A stretch of DNA of 62,378 nt, taken from assembly GCF_900010725.2 (NCBI RefSeq), contig NZ_LR734876.1, positions 62,319 through 124,696 on the forward strand. The letters run 5' to 3'. How positions within the stretch are numbered: position 1 is the first letter of the stretch; every line of letters starts with the position of its first letter. The DNA comes from Planktothrix serta PCC 8927 (GTDB lineage Bacteria; Cyanobacteriota; Cyanobacteriia; Cyanobacteriales; Microcoleaceae). Shown here in pieces: positions 1-8,030 of the stretch. The notes under the pieces are model-generated. The model ran no database searches. It was not told where the DNA came from and saw only the letters and a list, made by a program, of their open reading frames with translations. Position numbers and translations under genes: made by a program.

Positions 1-144
1 TCCCCCTTGATTAAGGCCCAGGGCTGTTTCATTCTCGGATCTAAAAAGCGATCGCTGCTCAGAAGAAAGAAAGCGGGTTTAGGGAGATAATTACTGATCA
101 TTAAAGCTCGTCTCGGAACCCGCCCCTACAACCGATAACAACAA
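1..144. other. Window edge, no gene
   Basis: AT-rich, with a HIP1 site (GCGATCGC at 48) and an AACCCGCCCCTAC half-site of the GTAGGGGCG family near 118. No ORF. Confidence 0.6.
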
Positions 145-1602
145 TTAAACTAACGCTCTTAATAAAGCTTGTAATTTCAACTGAATTTCAGCGAGTTCTT
201 TTTCCGGTTCTGACCCAGCAACAATTCCGGCTCCAGCATAGAGTCTAGCACGATTTCCATCTAATAAAGCCGAACGAATTCCCACAACAAACTCTCCATT
301 TCCTTGATGATCAATCCAACCAATGGGAGCCGCATAAAGGGAACGATCAAAGGTTTCATAATGATGAATTTGTTGTTGAGCAATATCCCTAGGAGTTCCC
401 GCCACAGCCGGAGTTGGGTGCAATTGTGCTAAGATTTCCAACAGATGAATATTCGCAGAAACTTGACATTGAATTGGAGTCCATAGGTGTTGAATATTGG
501 TAAGTTGTCTTAACCGAGGTAAACTTGTTAAATTAGGAGTTAACCCTAAACTTAATAACCGTTCAACAATAAAATCTACCACCACTTGATGTTCGCGCAG
601 ATTTTTTTCACTGTTCAGTAATTCTTGACCTAAATTAATATCTTCCAGGGGAGTTTTGCCGCGAGGTGCTGAACCCGCTAGTGCATCGGTGATTAACTCC
701 TGATTTTTTAGACTAATTAACCGTTCTGGACTGGCTCCAATAAATTGTTGACCCTTACCATTTGCGGTTGAAAAGATATAACAATCTGGATATAGAAATC
801 GTAAATTATTTAAAGAATTAATCAGATTAAATGGCTTTTTAGAAACCACATCAATCGGTTGAGAGAGGACTAATTTCTTTAAAGATTTAGCTTGAATTAA
901 ATCTAAAGCCGAATGAACAGACTGTTTAAACTGTAAATAGGGTTTGGGATCAGTTTCTACTTGTTTTGTTAATAATAAACTAGGTATTTCACAAGCAACC
1001 GAAAGAATCGAGGTTTTTTCTAAGGCATTAATTTGTTGACTTTTATACCAAACATCACTCAAAATATTTTCAATTTTAGAGTTTTTCTTTAAAACAATAT
1101 TAACAATTAAAATGCAGCGATTCTTTTTTCTAATTACTTGCCATTTGGGTAAAAATATGGTAGTCGGCGGAAAATGAACCGCCTCTTGATGAAGCGATAA
1201 ATTAGAATTAAAATGTTGATCAAAAAAGGTAAAACTACAACAAAAATAAGGTTTAGGTAAATTACTATTTTTGGAACCAATAATAACGGTTTTATCTAAA
1301 CAAGATTGAATAAAGTTTTGCGCTTCCAAAAATCTATCCTTTCCGGTCGTCGTAAATTTAAGAGCCGTATCAACCGCCACAAAGGACTCCTCAAGTTGAG
1401 GTTTCTCAAAATAAAAATGAATTAAATTCGGATGATAAAACTCCTGTAAAACTGCTAAAGGATCAATCCATTGAATTTCATGAGCAATACTCAGAATTTT
1501 AGTCTGATAGTCTTGTAATCCATGATGCTGAAACTCTAACAAAAAGCGATGCAGTTCTTGGCGATCTTGCAATAACGGGGTTGCAGAAGGAAAAACTGGC
1601 AT
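145..1602 (-). CDS. menF: Isochorismate synthase
   Basis: Converts chorismate to isochorismate, the entry step to phylloquinone (vitamin K1), the photosystem I quinone. The C-terminal half is a chorismate-binding domain: GASPERL near residue 290, ALAGSAPRG, the SEKNLREHQVVVDFI stretch, HPTPAVAGTPR, and a final block with YAGAGIVAGSEPEKEL. The N-terminal third is poorly conserved, as is usual in the family; length (about 485-490 aa) is normal. The frame opens at 1617 (MFVFYMPVF), but the internal ATG at 1602 (MPVFPSA) is the likelier start. It is divergent from menA across a 655-bp gap, so the two phylloquinone genes may share a control region. Function is confident; the exact start is less so. 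Confidence 0.93.
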   Translation of the reverse strand: MPVFPSATPLLQDRQELHRFLLEFQHHGLQDYQTKILSIAHEIQWIDPLAVLQEFYHPNLIHFYFEKPQLEESFVAVDTALKFTTTGKDRFLEAQNFIQSCLDKTVIIGSKNSNLPKPYFCCSFTFFDQHFNSNLSLHQEAVHFPPTTIFLPKWQVIRKKNRCILIVNIVLKKNSKIENILSDVWYKSQQINALEKTSILSVACEIPSLLLTKQVETDPKPYLQFKQSVHSALDLIQAKSLKKLVLSQPIDVVSKKPFNLINSLNNLRFLYPDCYIFSTANGKGQQFIGASPERLISLKNQELITDALAGSAPRGKTPLEDINLGQELLNSEKNLREHQVVVDFIVERLLSLGLTPNLTSLPRLRQLTNIQHLWTPIQCQVSANIHLLEILAQLHPTPAVAGTPRDIAQQQIHHYETFDRSLYAAPIGWIDHQGNGEFVVGIRSALLDGNRARLYAGAGIVAGSEPEKELAEIQLKLQALLRALV

Positions 1603-1781
1603 ATAAAAAACGAACAAGAAAAGGTTAGAACAGGGAAAAGTATTACCGAAAAATCGTTAACTTCTGTTATCGTAATATAACTTAACGACTTTCCCAGCGA
1701 TTTACCCTTTATTCATAATCTCTCTTGTAAAAATCTTCCCTTCAGTCTGTAAAAAAAGTTTATATATAGCAGGGGTCGGGT

Positions 1782-1817
1782 GTTGACCGTTGGCGGTTGA
1801 CCGTTGACCGTTGACCG
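1782..1817. repeat. Heptamer tandem repeat (TTGACCG type)
   Basis: The unit TTGACCG repeats with a 7-bp period, with one variant unit (TTGGCGG). It belongs to the class of short tandemly repeated repetitive (STRR) sequences known from filamentous cyanobacteria. A looser relative (TTGACTG/TTGGCTG) lies at about 9252-9284, upstream of the kinase gene. Confidence 0.7.
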
Positions 1818-1818
1818 G

Positions 1819-2037
1819 TAGGGGTGGGGTTCCCCCCAAAGTCCGTCAACTTAAGCCGAAAACCCGTGATTACAGCCGAGATTAGATCCCCCTAAATCCC
1901 CCTTAAAAAGGGGGACTTGGATCTCCTCTTGTTAAGAGGGGGGATCATTGACTGGGAATCAGATAGCGCGTGAATTCGGGTTTGAGCGCCTACTTCTAGC
2001 CTTAAGTTGACACGCTTTGGGTTCCCCCGCCCCTACA
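1819..2037. mobile_element. MITE-like element with terminal inverted repeats, copy 1
   Basis: About 219 bp with no ORF. The left end (GTAGGGGTGGGGTT, then AAAGTCCGTCAACTTAAG at 1838-1855) is the inverse of the right end (CTTAAGTTGACACGCTTT at 2001-2018, then GGGTTCCCCCGCCCCTAC). The interior has a CCCCCTTAAAAAGGGGG hairpin and a sequence ending in GAATTCGGGTTTGAG. A copy in reverse orientation lies at 54251-54432 and a partial one at 62262. Non-autonomous element status is inferred from the ends and recurrence; no transposase is present. Confidence 0.6.
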
Positions 2038-2257
2038 AGTATTGACCGACAACCTCTTGTCCCGATGGTGTGGAGTTCTCTACCGTGATCAGTTATTCTT
2101 ATGGGACAATAAGCCAGTCAGACCTGGGGGACAAAGAATCATAATTAGGCCGTCTAGCACCTTTCATTCGAGGGAAGTTAGAAGGCAAAATTCTAGGGGT
2201 TTGATGGGTTAAAAATGTGTTGAATTATAGGATGTCATCGTTTTAAATCTTCTTGCT

Positions 2258-3157
2258 ATGACCACAGAATTGATTACAGCATCAAAAAATAAATTATGGT
2301 TAGCGGCAATTAAGCCTCCGATGTATAGTGTGGCAATTATGCCGATTTGGGTGGGTACTGCTGTTGCTGTATTTGAAACTTCTACAATCAATTGGAAGAT
2401 TTTTAGTACCTTCATGACCGCCGCTATTTTAATTTTAGCTTGGGAAAACCTTCTGAATGATGTATTTGACTCAGAAACTGGAATTGACAAAAACAAACAT
2501 CATTCTTTAGTCAATTTAACCGGAAATAAATTATTTGTTTTGGCAATAGGCAATGGTTGTTTAGCCTTAGCCATTTTAGGTTTATTAGCAATTTGTTGGT
2601 GGCAAAATGATTTAACGGTTTTAGGGTTAATTCTCCTTTGTTGTGGGTTGGGCTATTTATATCAAGGGCCTCCTTTTCGTTTAGGTTATCAAGGATTAGG
2701 AGAATTTTTATGTTTCTTTGCCTTTGGGCCGTTGGGGGTTTCTGCCGCCTATTATAGTCAAACTCAAAGCTGGTCGTGGGTTTGTTTACTCACATCAATT
2801 ATTGTGGCAATTCCAATCACCTTAGTTCTATTTTGTTCCCATTTTCATCAAGTGGAAGATGATATTTTAGCGGGTAAAAAGTCCCCAATTGTTCGCTTAG
2901 GAACCGAACGGGGTGCAAAACTTTTACCTGGGGTTTGTGGGAGTATTTTTGTGCTCACGGGTGGATTTGTACTCTTAGGAATTTTACCCATTTGGACGTT
3001 ACTCAGCTTTGTTGCTATTCCCTCGGCTATTAAACTCTGTCGTCATGTCAGCCAATATCATAACCAACCCAACTTAGTCAGCAATTGCAAATTTATTGCG
3101 ATTTCTCTACAATTTTGGAGTAGCTTATTATTAGGAGTGGGGTTGATTTTGCATTAA
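2258..3157 (+). CDS. menA: 1,4-dihydroxy-2-naphthoate phytyltransferase
   Basis: UbiA-family membrane prenyltransferase that attaches the phytyl chain to 1,4-dihydroxy-2-naphthoate in phylloquinone synthesis. At 299 aa it has the family's usual length and about eight or nine hydrophobic segments. The first Asp-rich motif is visible as NDVFDSETGIDKNKHH near residue 67, and a second diphosphate-binding region is VEDDILAGKKSP near residue 207. It starts at an ATG 640 bp from menF, divergently. The neighbours menF and menE support the assignment over other UbiA enzymes. Confidence 0.94.
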   Translation: MTTELITASKNKLWLAAIKPPMYSVAIMPIWVGTAVAVFETSTINWKIFSTFMTAAILILAWENLLNDVFDSETGIDKNKHHSLVNLTGNKLFVLAIGNGCLALAILGLLAICWWQNDLTVLGLILLCCGLGYLYQGPPFRLGYQGLGEFLCFFAFGPLGVSAAYYSQTQSWSWVCLLTSIIVAIPITLVLFCSHFHQVEDDILAGKKSPIVRLGTERGAKLLPGVCGSIFVLTGGFVLLGILPIWTLLSFVAIPSAIKLCRHVSQYHNQPNLVSNCKFIAISLQFWSSLLLGVGLILH

Positions 3158-3185
3158 ATGAACCACCCTTTATAATTTATTGTTT

Positions 3186-3204
3186 GGGTGGGCAAAGCCC
3201 ACCC
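3186..3204 (+). terminator. Hairpin after menA
   Basis: GGGTGGGC-AAA-GCCCACCC is an 8-bp perfect stem with a 3-nt loop, 29 bp after the menA stop. No T-run follows on the + strand, so a terminator or transcript-stabilising role is inferred. Confidence 0.5.
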
Positions 3205-3270
3205 CAAAAAATTCCAGGTTATATAGCACTACACATTACAGTGAGGACACTTCTAAATCCAGCAAACTCA

Positions 3271-3321
3271 TTCCCTGTTCCCTGTTCCCTGTTCCCTGTT
3301 CCCTGTTCCCTGTTCCCTGTT
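3271..3321. repeat. Heptamer tandem repeat (TTCCCTG / CAGGGAA type)
   Basis: About seven head-to-tail copies of TTCCCTG sit between menA and the DoxX-like gene, ending 16 bp before the ATG at 3337. The same heptamer, in one or the other orientation, recurs at 6896, 13835, 56015, 59758 and 61752. Confidence 0.85.
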
Positions 3322-3336
3322 ATCAATAGAGGTTAA

Positions 3337-3756
3337 ATGATGATGCAATTTATTCCGTTAATAGGACGGACATTTTTAGCAACAATTTTCATCCACGCTG
3401 CGGTTAATAAAATCTTTGATTTTGCTAATACTCAAACCCTGATGGCAGAAAAAGGATTACCGTTTGCGGCTGTATTATTAGTAGGAACCATTATTGTTCA
3501 AATTTTAGGAGGATTATCTTTAGTTGTTGGTTATCAAACTCGTTGGGGGGCTTGGCTTTTAATTCTATTCTTAATTCCGACAACTTTAGTGTTTCATAAT
3601 TTTTGGGATGCACCTTCAGAAAAAATTGATTTCTTCAAAAATTTATCCATTATGGGCGGGTTACTGATGATTACCTATTTTGGTGCTGGGCCAGTGAGTG
3701 TTGATGAACATATTACCATGAGTAATACTGATTTTACTGATCCTGATAATCCCTAA
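3337..3756 (+). CDS. DoxX family membrane protein
   Basis: A 139-aa protein with four hydrophobic segments and the DoxX layout: an N-terminal GRTFLATIFIHAAVNKIFDF segment, a central GGLSLVVGYQTRWGAWLL, and FHNFWD near residue 88. DoxX-like proteins are inner-membrane proteins, some linked to quinone or redox functions; the substrate here is unknown. It follows menA on the same strand and its last 23 bp overlap the 3' end of convergent menE, so it sits inside the phylloquinone block. A role in quinone metabolism is only suggested by position. The ATG at 3337 gives MMMQF; one of the next two ATGs could also be used. Confidence 0.75.
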   Translation: MMMQFIPLIGRTFLATIFIHAAVNKIFDFANTQTLMAEKGLPFAAVLLVGTIIVQILGGLSLVVGYQTRWGAWLLILFLIPTTLVFHNFWDAPSEKIDFFKNLSIMGGLLMITYFGAGPVSVDEHITMSNTDFTDPDNP

Positions 3757-5107
3757 CCCATTCTTGAATCAGTTTTTGATTTAATTTTCCCTGGGAATTG
3801 CGAGGTAATTGTTCTAAAGAAATCCATAATTTAGGATGTTTGAATTTAGATAATTTTCCGATAATTGCCTGTTTTAAATCCACCAGATTAACCTGTTTAA
3901 AGCCAGAAACATACACCGCAACCACGATTTCACCCCAGTATTGATCCGGTTTTCCAATCACACAAATATCTTCAACTAAACCCGTAGAACGAATCACCAT
4001 TTCTACTTCGGAAGGAAATACATTTTCTCCCCCAGTAATAATTTTATTACTCTGTCTCCCCACTAATGTTAAATATCCCTGTTTATCCCAATAGCCTAAA
4101 TCATCCGGTATAAAACAATTAATTCGCAATTGAGGGTCAAAATTCTCCTGATAATATCCTAACATTAAAGCATCTGATTCAATTTTAATTAGTCCCGGTT
4201 GATTAAGTTTTAATTCTTCTTGATTTTCATCATAAATTTTAATTTGAGCATGGGGTAAAACCTTTCCAGAGCTATTATTCCCTGATAAAAAATCCGAAGG
4301 TTTTAAGGTGACAATTTGGGAGGCGGTTTCTGTCATTCCATAGGTTAAGGCGAGAGGAATTTGATGGAAACGACTTTGTTCTAATAAGTCTAACCAAGGC
4401 GGTGCTCCTCCTAATAATATTCCCTGAAATTGAGATAACCAATCAATTAAGGAGGGATGTTGTAATAAACGCTGGAGTTGGGTCGGAACTAAGGAGATAA
4501 AATAATCAGTAGGATTAAAATTAATCCAGTCTTCTGCTTCTACAGTTTTAAAGGATGTAATAATTAATTGTCCATCTGTTAAAAGCGATCGCATCCACTG
4601 CATTAATCCACTAACATGATAAAGCGGTAAAGTACAAAAAGAATCAATAGTAGAAGTTTGAAAATACTCTTGAACACCTCGAACTGAAGCCGTTAAGGTT
4701 TCCCAAGTATGAACAGCAAACTTAATGTTTCCTGACGTTCCTCCGGTGGGAATCATAATCAAATTTTGGAGAATTTCATGATTATTATTGCAGGGGTTTT
4801 GATAATCTGAGATTTGACCTTGAGATATTAATAAATTAGGTTGAACTAATTGATAAACTTGCATCCATTCTTGTTCTCCCCAATGGGGATTACATAAAAA
4901 TACCGGACATTTTGCTGTCACCGCAGCCACAAAAGCCGATAAAAATAAAATAGGATCAGATTCAGATAGTAAAATTTTGGGATAATTTTTATTTGAATTA
5001 ATCCATTGATTAAGATCGTTTAATTGAGTTTTACAAATATCTACGAAAGATTCTTTGTTGTTTAAAAAAATCAGATTTTTTTTGTTAATTTCATCGATTA
5101 AATTCAT
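3734..5107 (-). CDS. menE: o-Succinylbenzoate-CoA ligase
   Basis: ANL-superfamily (AMP-forming) ligase that activates o-succinylbenzoate with CoA in the phylloquinone pathway. Motifs in order: the phosphate-binding loop IPTGGTSGNIKFAVHTW near residue 130; YGMTETASQ near 255; DLGYWDKQGYLTLVGRQSNKIITGGENVFPSEVE spans the A7-A8 hinge region (residues about 338-370); and the C-terminal lysine in RNSQGKLNQ. At 457 aa it is the length of bacterial MenE. Convergent with the DoxX-like gene (23-bp overlap). Its product feeds MenB, which lies outside this window. Confidence 0.93.
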   Translation of the reverse strand: MNLIDEINKKNLIFLNNKESFVDICKTQLNDLNQWINSNKNYPKILLSESDPILFLSAFVAAVTAKCPVFLCNPHWGEQEWMQVYQLVQPNLLISQGQISDYQNPCNNNHEILQNLIMIPTGGTSGNIKFAVHTWETLTASVRGVQEYFQTSTIDSFCTLPLYHVSGLMQWMRSLLTDGQLIITSFKTVEAEDWINFNPTDYFISLVPTQLQRLLQHPSLIDWLSQFQGILLGGAPPWLDLLEQSRFHQIPLALTYGMTETASQIVTLKPSDFLSGNNSSGKVLPHAQIKIYDENQEELKLNQPGLIKIESDALMLGYYQENFDPQLRINCFIPDDLGYWDKQGYLTLVGRQSNKIITGGENVFPSEVEMVIRSTGLVEDICVIGKPDQYWGEIVVAVYVSGFKQVNLVDLKQAIIGKLSKFKHPKLWISLEQLPRNSQGKLNQKLIQEWVRDYQDQ

Positions 5108-5233
5108 ATTAAATATTTTCCTAAATCTCCCCTTAAGTAAGCCTTAAGCGTGAGTTTATGGCATCGCCTTAACCCGGATAACTTTGAATATTAAAAAGTA
5201 TCACCCTAAGTACATGAAAATCCCAAATTTTTA

Positions 5234-6094
5234 CTAACGCTTACAAACAGGCTCTTTTTTATAATCAGGAGTCACATCACTATAAAAGGTGCGAATTCCT
5301 CTATTTTTAGAAACAAAAACATTAGTAAACGTTTTTCCATTATCCGTTATTCTGAGCAAACAAGCATTAGTTTGAGGGTGATTAACGGAGTTATTTTTAA
5401 AAGCTTTAGTAGCAATAGTTAATATTTCTTCCGCATTCAAAGTATAGGCATATCCCTTAAAAGGAGATTGGACTAATTGATTGCGTACTTTCATCACAAC
5501 TCCCATAGAATAAACCGCACCCGGAAGAACTTCCGCCCGATAATCAGAATTCGGTAAACGTCCGGCTAATTTTTTATTTTGTAAGTCTAAATAACGTCCG
5601 ACATAGTGTAATCCTCCGATTTCTTGATAATCCAGTTCTCCACAGAAAACGTGATCAAATCCCTTGACAACAAACCAAGCATTAGTAAAATCATCCAGGA
5701 ATTCTTGATTAGAAGTTCGCCCAGAAATAATAAAGCCTCCGACATTCTGTTTAATATTAGCGAATACACCCGGAAACTGTTTGATCATCATTTTAAACTC
5801 AGTCGGACTAACTACATTTCCTGGTAAACCACAAATTTTATTAACCGCTTGATCAAATTCATTTAAACGGGGAGGAACTGGGGTTAAATCTTGTTGACCT
5901 CCGACCGCTACAGAAACCGGATTATTAACGGTATCAAAAAAAGGTAAAAATTCCGATTTAGGGGAATAACTGGCAATAGCAGCATTCGGGAAAAGATTAA
6001 GAAATAGTAATAGAGTTAATCCCGTGAATCTGCCCATCCAATTTAATAGTTTAGTTCCCAGATGACTCGGTGTTTTGATGAAAAATTTAGCCAT
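5234..6094 (-). CDS. Secreted EndoU-type nuclease domain protein
   Basis: A 286-aa protein with an N-terminal hydrophobic stretch (about residues 22-40) ending NAAIAS, consistent with a signal peptide. The C-terminal half matches the bacterial EndoU fold: HVFCGEL (His148) and GGLHYVGRY (His163) look like the two catalytic histidines, followed by a basic KTFTNVF strand and RTFYSD. EndoU enzymes are metal-stimulated or metal-independent endoribonucleases; bacterial members include contact-dependent toxins and stand-alone cyanobacterial proteins. The third catalytic residue is uncertain. A good ribosome site (AGGAG, 6 bp upstream) supports the ATG at 6094. Its target is unknown. Confidence 0.7.
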   Translation of the reverse strand: MAKFFIKTPSHLGTKLLNWMGRFTGLTLLLFLNLFPNAAIASYSPKSEFLPFFDTVNNPVSVAVGGQQDLTPVPPRLNEFDQAVNKICGLPGNVVSPTEFKMMIKQFPGVFANIKQNVGGFIISGRTSNQEFLDDFTNAWFVVKGFDHVFCGELDYQEIGGLHYVGRYLDLQNKKLAGRLPNSDYRAEVLPGAVYSMGVVMKVRNQLVQSPFKGYAYTLNAEEILTIATKAFKNNSVNHPQTNACLLRITDNGKTFTNVFVSKNRGIRTFYSDVTPDYKKEPVCKR

Positions 6095-6253
6095 ATTCTC
6101 CTAGGGTTGTTCGGTTAAAGTAATATCACTAAAAGTACCGTTAAATCCGATTGGATTTTATTAATTTTTATAATATTTTTCCGCTTCATATTGTGATTTT
6201 TTAAAGATTCCAGTAAAGTGTAGAAAAATATTGTGATCTGGAGATCTGAGTTA

Positions 6254-6856
6254 ATGTTAGTCCCCAATCGAGAGCAACACCGTCCTTCCGAGGAAGAGAT
6301 TGAACAAATGTGGCAGGAATTAGAAGTTGTATCTATTCCCTTAAAAGACCCTGCTGTTGATGAACTCTTAAAACAGTTACGAAAAACACATCAAAATGGA
6401 GGTGCAGAATTTGCTCGGTTTCAACTTTCTCCTCATCCCGTCTTAGAGTGGTTTGGTTCACGAGATTTACTGAATGAAATTAATTTTTTTGAACAATTTG
6501 TTACCTTACCCTCGGTGATGGATGGTTTATCAGCTTTAGAAATTGAAACCCCCTTAGCAACGTCCTTAGATTTAACCGACGATACGAGCGCCTTCACCCT
6601 GGATGGAGAATTAGGAGAAATTTTAGTATTTGGGGGTGCGTATGAAGAATTTCAAGGGACAGCGAAACAAGCCAAGGATTTAGGGATGAAATTCTGTGAG
6701 GCCCTGTTTCAGAGTCGTTATGATGAAATTCAGATGTATATTTCTCAAGAACCTTGGACAGAGTGGTTTGCTGATGTGGCTTGGGATGTAACTTGGTTCG
6801 GAGTTGATAAGCGAAACTCTCAAATTTGGGTATTATGTATTACCGATACGGATTAG
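6254..6856 (+). CDS. Conserved acidic protein of unknown function
   Basis: About 200 aa, strongly acidic, with no signal peptide or membrane segment. Notable stretches are SEEEIEQMWQELEVV near the start, LDGELGEILVFGGAYEEFQG in the middle and WTEWFADVAWDVTWFGVD near the end (Trp-rich). The frame opens upstream at 6233, but the ATG at 6254 has GGAG about 11 bp before it and is preferred. I do not recognise the family. It is divergent from the EndoU gene (160 bp apart); an inhibitor role for that nuclease can be imagined from charge and position but is not shown. Confidence 0.75.
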   Translation: MLVPNREQHRPSEEEIEQMWQELEVVSIPLKDPAVDELLKQLRKTHQNGGAEFARFQLSPHPVLEWFGSRDLLNEINFFEQFVTLPSVMDGLSALEIETPLATSLDLTDDTSAFTLDGELGEILVFGGAYEEFQGTAKQAKDLGMKFCEALFQSRYDEIQMYISQEPWTEWFADVAWDVTWFGVDKRNSQIWVLCITDTD

Positions 6857-6895
6857 TTAGAGAGAGTTCCTGGCCAATTTTATCCTTTTGTAGGA

Positions 6896-6922
6896 GGGAA
6901 CAGGGAACAGGGAACAGGGAAC
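6896..6922. repeat. Heptamer tandem repeat (GGGAACA)
   Basis: About four GGGAACA units beginning 40 bp after the acidic-protein stop, before the candidate structured RNA. Confidence 0.75.
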
Positions 6923-7249
6923 ATCGCAGGAAAAGAGTTCTCTGGGCGCGGTTTTAGCATCAGTCTATGTCCTAACACCCCCGGCGCGACTGCTATACCC
7001 TAAAAAAATTGGTTACAACTCTCCAAAAATAGGCTACAACAGAAGCAACAACAAGAAAGATGATCTGTACCGGATTAGCAGTATTATTGTTGAGCTACAC
7101 CTGAAATTTCACAGCGTTCCCCTTGTATTCAAAACGTAAGTAGCATCGGCGGATCTCCTGAGAGTTGCTGTAAATTTAATCTGTCCATATAGGGATTACA
7201 GTCAATGCTTTTCCCAATTATGATAGGCTCCAGAGTCAGATTAGAGCAA

Positions 7250-7520
7250 TTTTTCCCGATCTGGAATTAGGGCTGCAATGTCAATTTTCTAGGGAAAAAA
7301 TTTTCCTATCCAGTGACCCTGACGTTGTAATCCTGAATTCAGTTCAAGGGAATTTTGAGGATTTCAGTCCTCTGAGGCGGGAGCACCCATTGGATCTAAG
7401 GGTCAATCCGATCCCTTAATCCTGCTGCTGAAGGCACTCAGACGAATACAAGCAGGAACCCTTCCTCCTTCGTTACTGGAATCAACCCCTGGATTTTGCA
7501 AAAAAAGATTCCATTTTTCC
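7250..7520 (+). ncRNA. Candidate structured RNA or long 5' leader
   Basis: The segment folds on paper into several consecutive stems: GCAATGTCA pairs fully (with wobbles) with TGACGTTGT about 40 bp later; GAGGA-TTTCAG-TCCTC; TAAGGG...CCCTTA; and CCTGCT...AGCAGG. It ends with TGGAATC...GATTCCA followed by TTTTT near 7520, like an intrinsic terminator. It lies upstream of the DUF4327 gene on the + strand. I cannot assign it to 6S, RNase P, tmRNA or SRP RNA; none of their signature sequences is present. Strand and ends are inferred. Confidence 0.35.
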
Positions 7521-7642
7521 CAGCTTATGCTATATTGAAAAATGAGGAAGTTGCTTTTAACGGCATCGACCATCTACGCAAAGGCAAACGTTCAGGCGGG
7601 AAAGCGTTAACACTTTAGAATTAGAACAACTTAAGAGGTATT

Positions 7643-7867
7643 ATGAGCCAAAAGGTTATACACCCGATGGATAAGTTTCAACGTCAGGTGCATTCCCTGG
7701 TCAAGTCTGACATTATCAAACCTTCCGAGAGTCTGTGGAAAATTGCCCTTCTCTATGGCGATGAATGGAAATTTTGGAAGCAGGAATTGTTAGAGTTTGG
7801 TTTCTCCATGCAAGATCCCATCAGCGAGTTATTAGCCGTTGAAGCCTGGGATGAAGACGAAGAGTAG
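7643..7867 (+). CDS. DUF4327 family protein
   Basis: A 74-aa soluble protein with the features of this cyanobacterial family: the MDKFQRQVHSLVKSDII start, SLWKIALLYGDEWKFWKQEL and FSMQDPISELLAVEAWDED. Function unknown. AAGAGG about 6 bp before the ATG supports the start. The gene follows a long structured leader (7250-7520), so control at the RNA level is possible. Confidence 0.8.
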   Translation: MSQKVIHPMDKFQRQVHSLVKSDIIKPSESLWKIALLYGDEWKFWKQELLEFGFSMQDPISELLAVEAWDEDEE

Positions 7868-8030
7868 AAGCCTATTTCTCAAACCCTTCCTGATGTCAGT
7901 CGGTCTGCACTCAATCTCGAATTTACCCTGTAATTAAATTAAATCTGCTGTTTCAAGTTTTGTATTTCTTTCTATAAGCTTTTAGTCCATTGCCCTTTCC
8001 CCTTCCTTTGCGTAATTGTTCCTCATGATT

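Larger units (their letters stand above)
1603..2257. other. menF-menA intergenic region with repeats
   Basis: This 655-bp gap between divergent menF and menA holds no convincing gene. It contains a TTGACCG heptamer array (1782-1817), then a MITE-like element with terminal inverted repeats (1819-2037), then about 220 bp without visible structure before menA. The promoters of both genes should lie here, but I could not place -10 boxes with confidence. Confidence 0.7.
6857..7642. other. Gene-poor 786-bp stretch with repeat and structured segment
   Basis: It contains a GGGAACA heptamer array (6896-6922) and a dense run of inverted repeats (7250-7520) reported separately as a candidate RNA. The last 100 bp form the leader of the DUF4327 gene. 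No ORF on either strand looks protein-like. Bases 6925-7250 show nothing I can name. Confidence 0.7.

Noticed and set aside
7250-7520. 6S RNA, RNase P RNA, tmRNA or SRP RNA
   Set aside because: I saw none of the conserved sequences of these RNAs; only stems and a terminator-like end support an RNA, so I left it unnamed.
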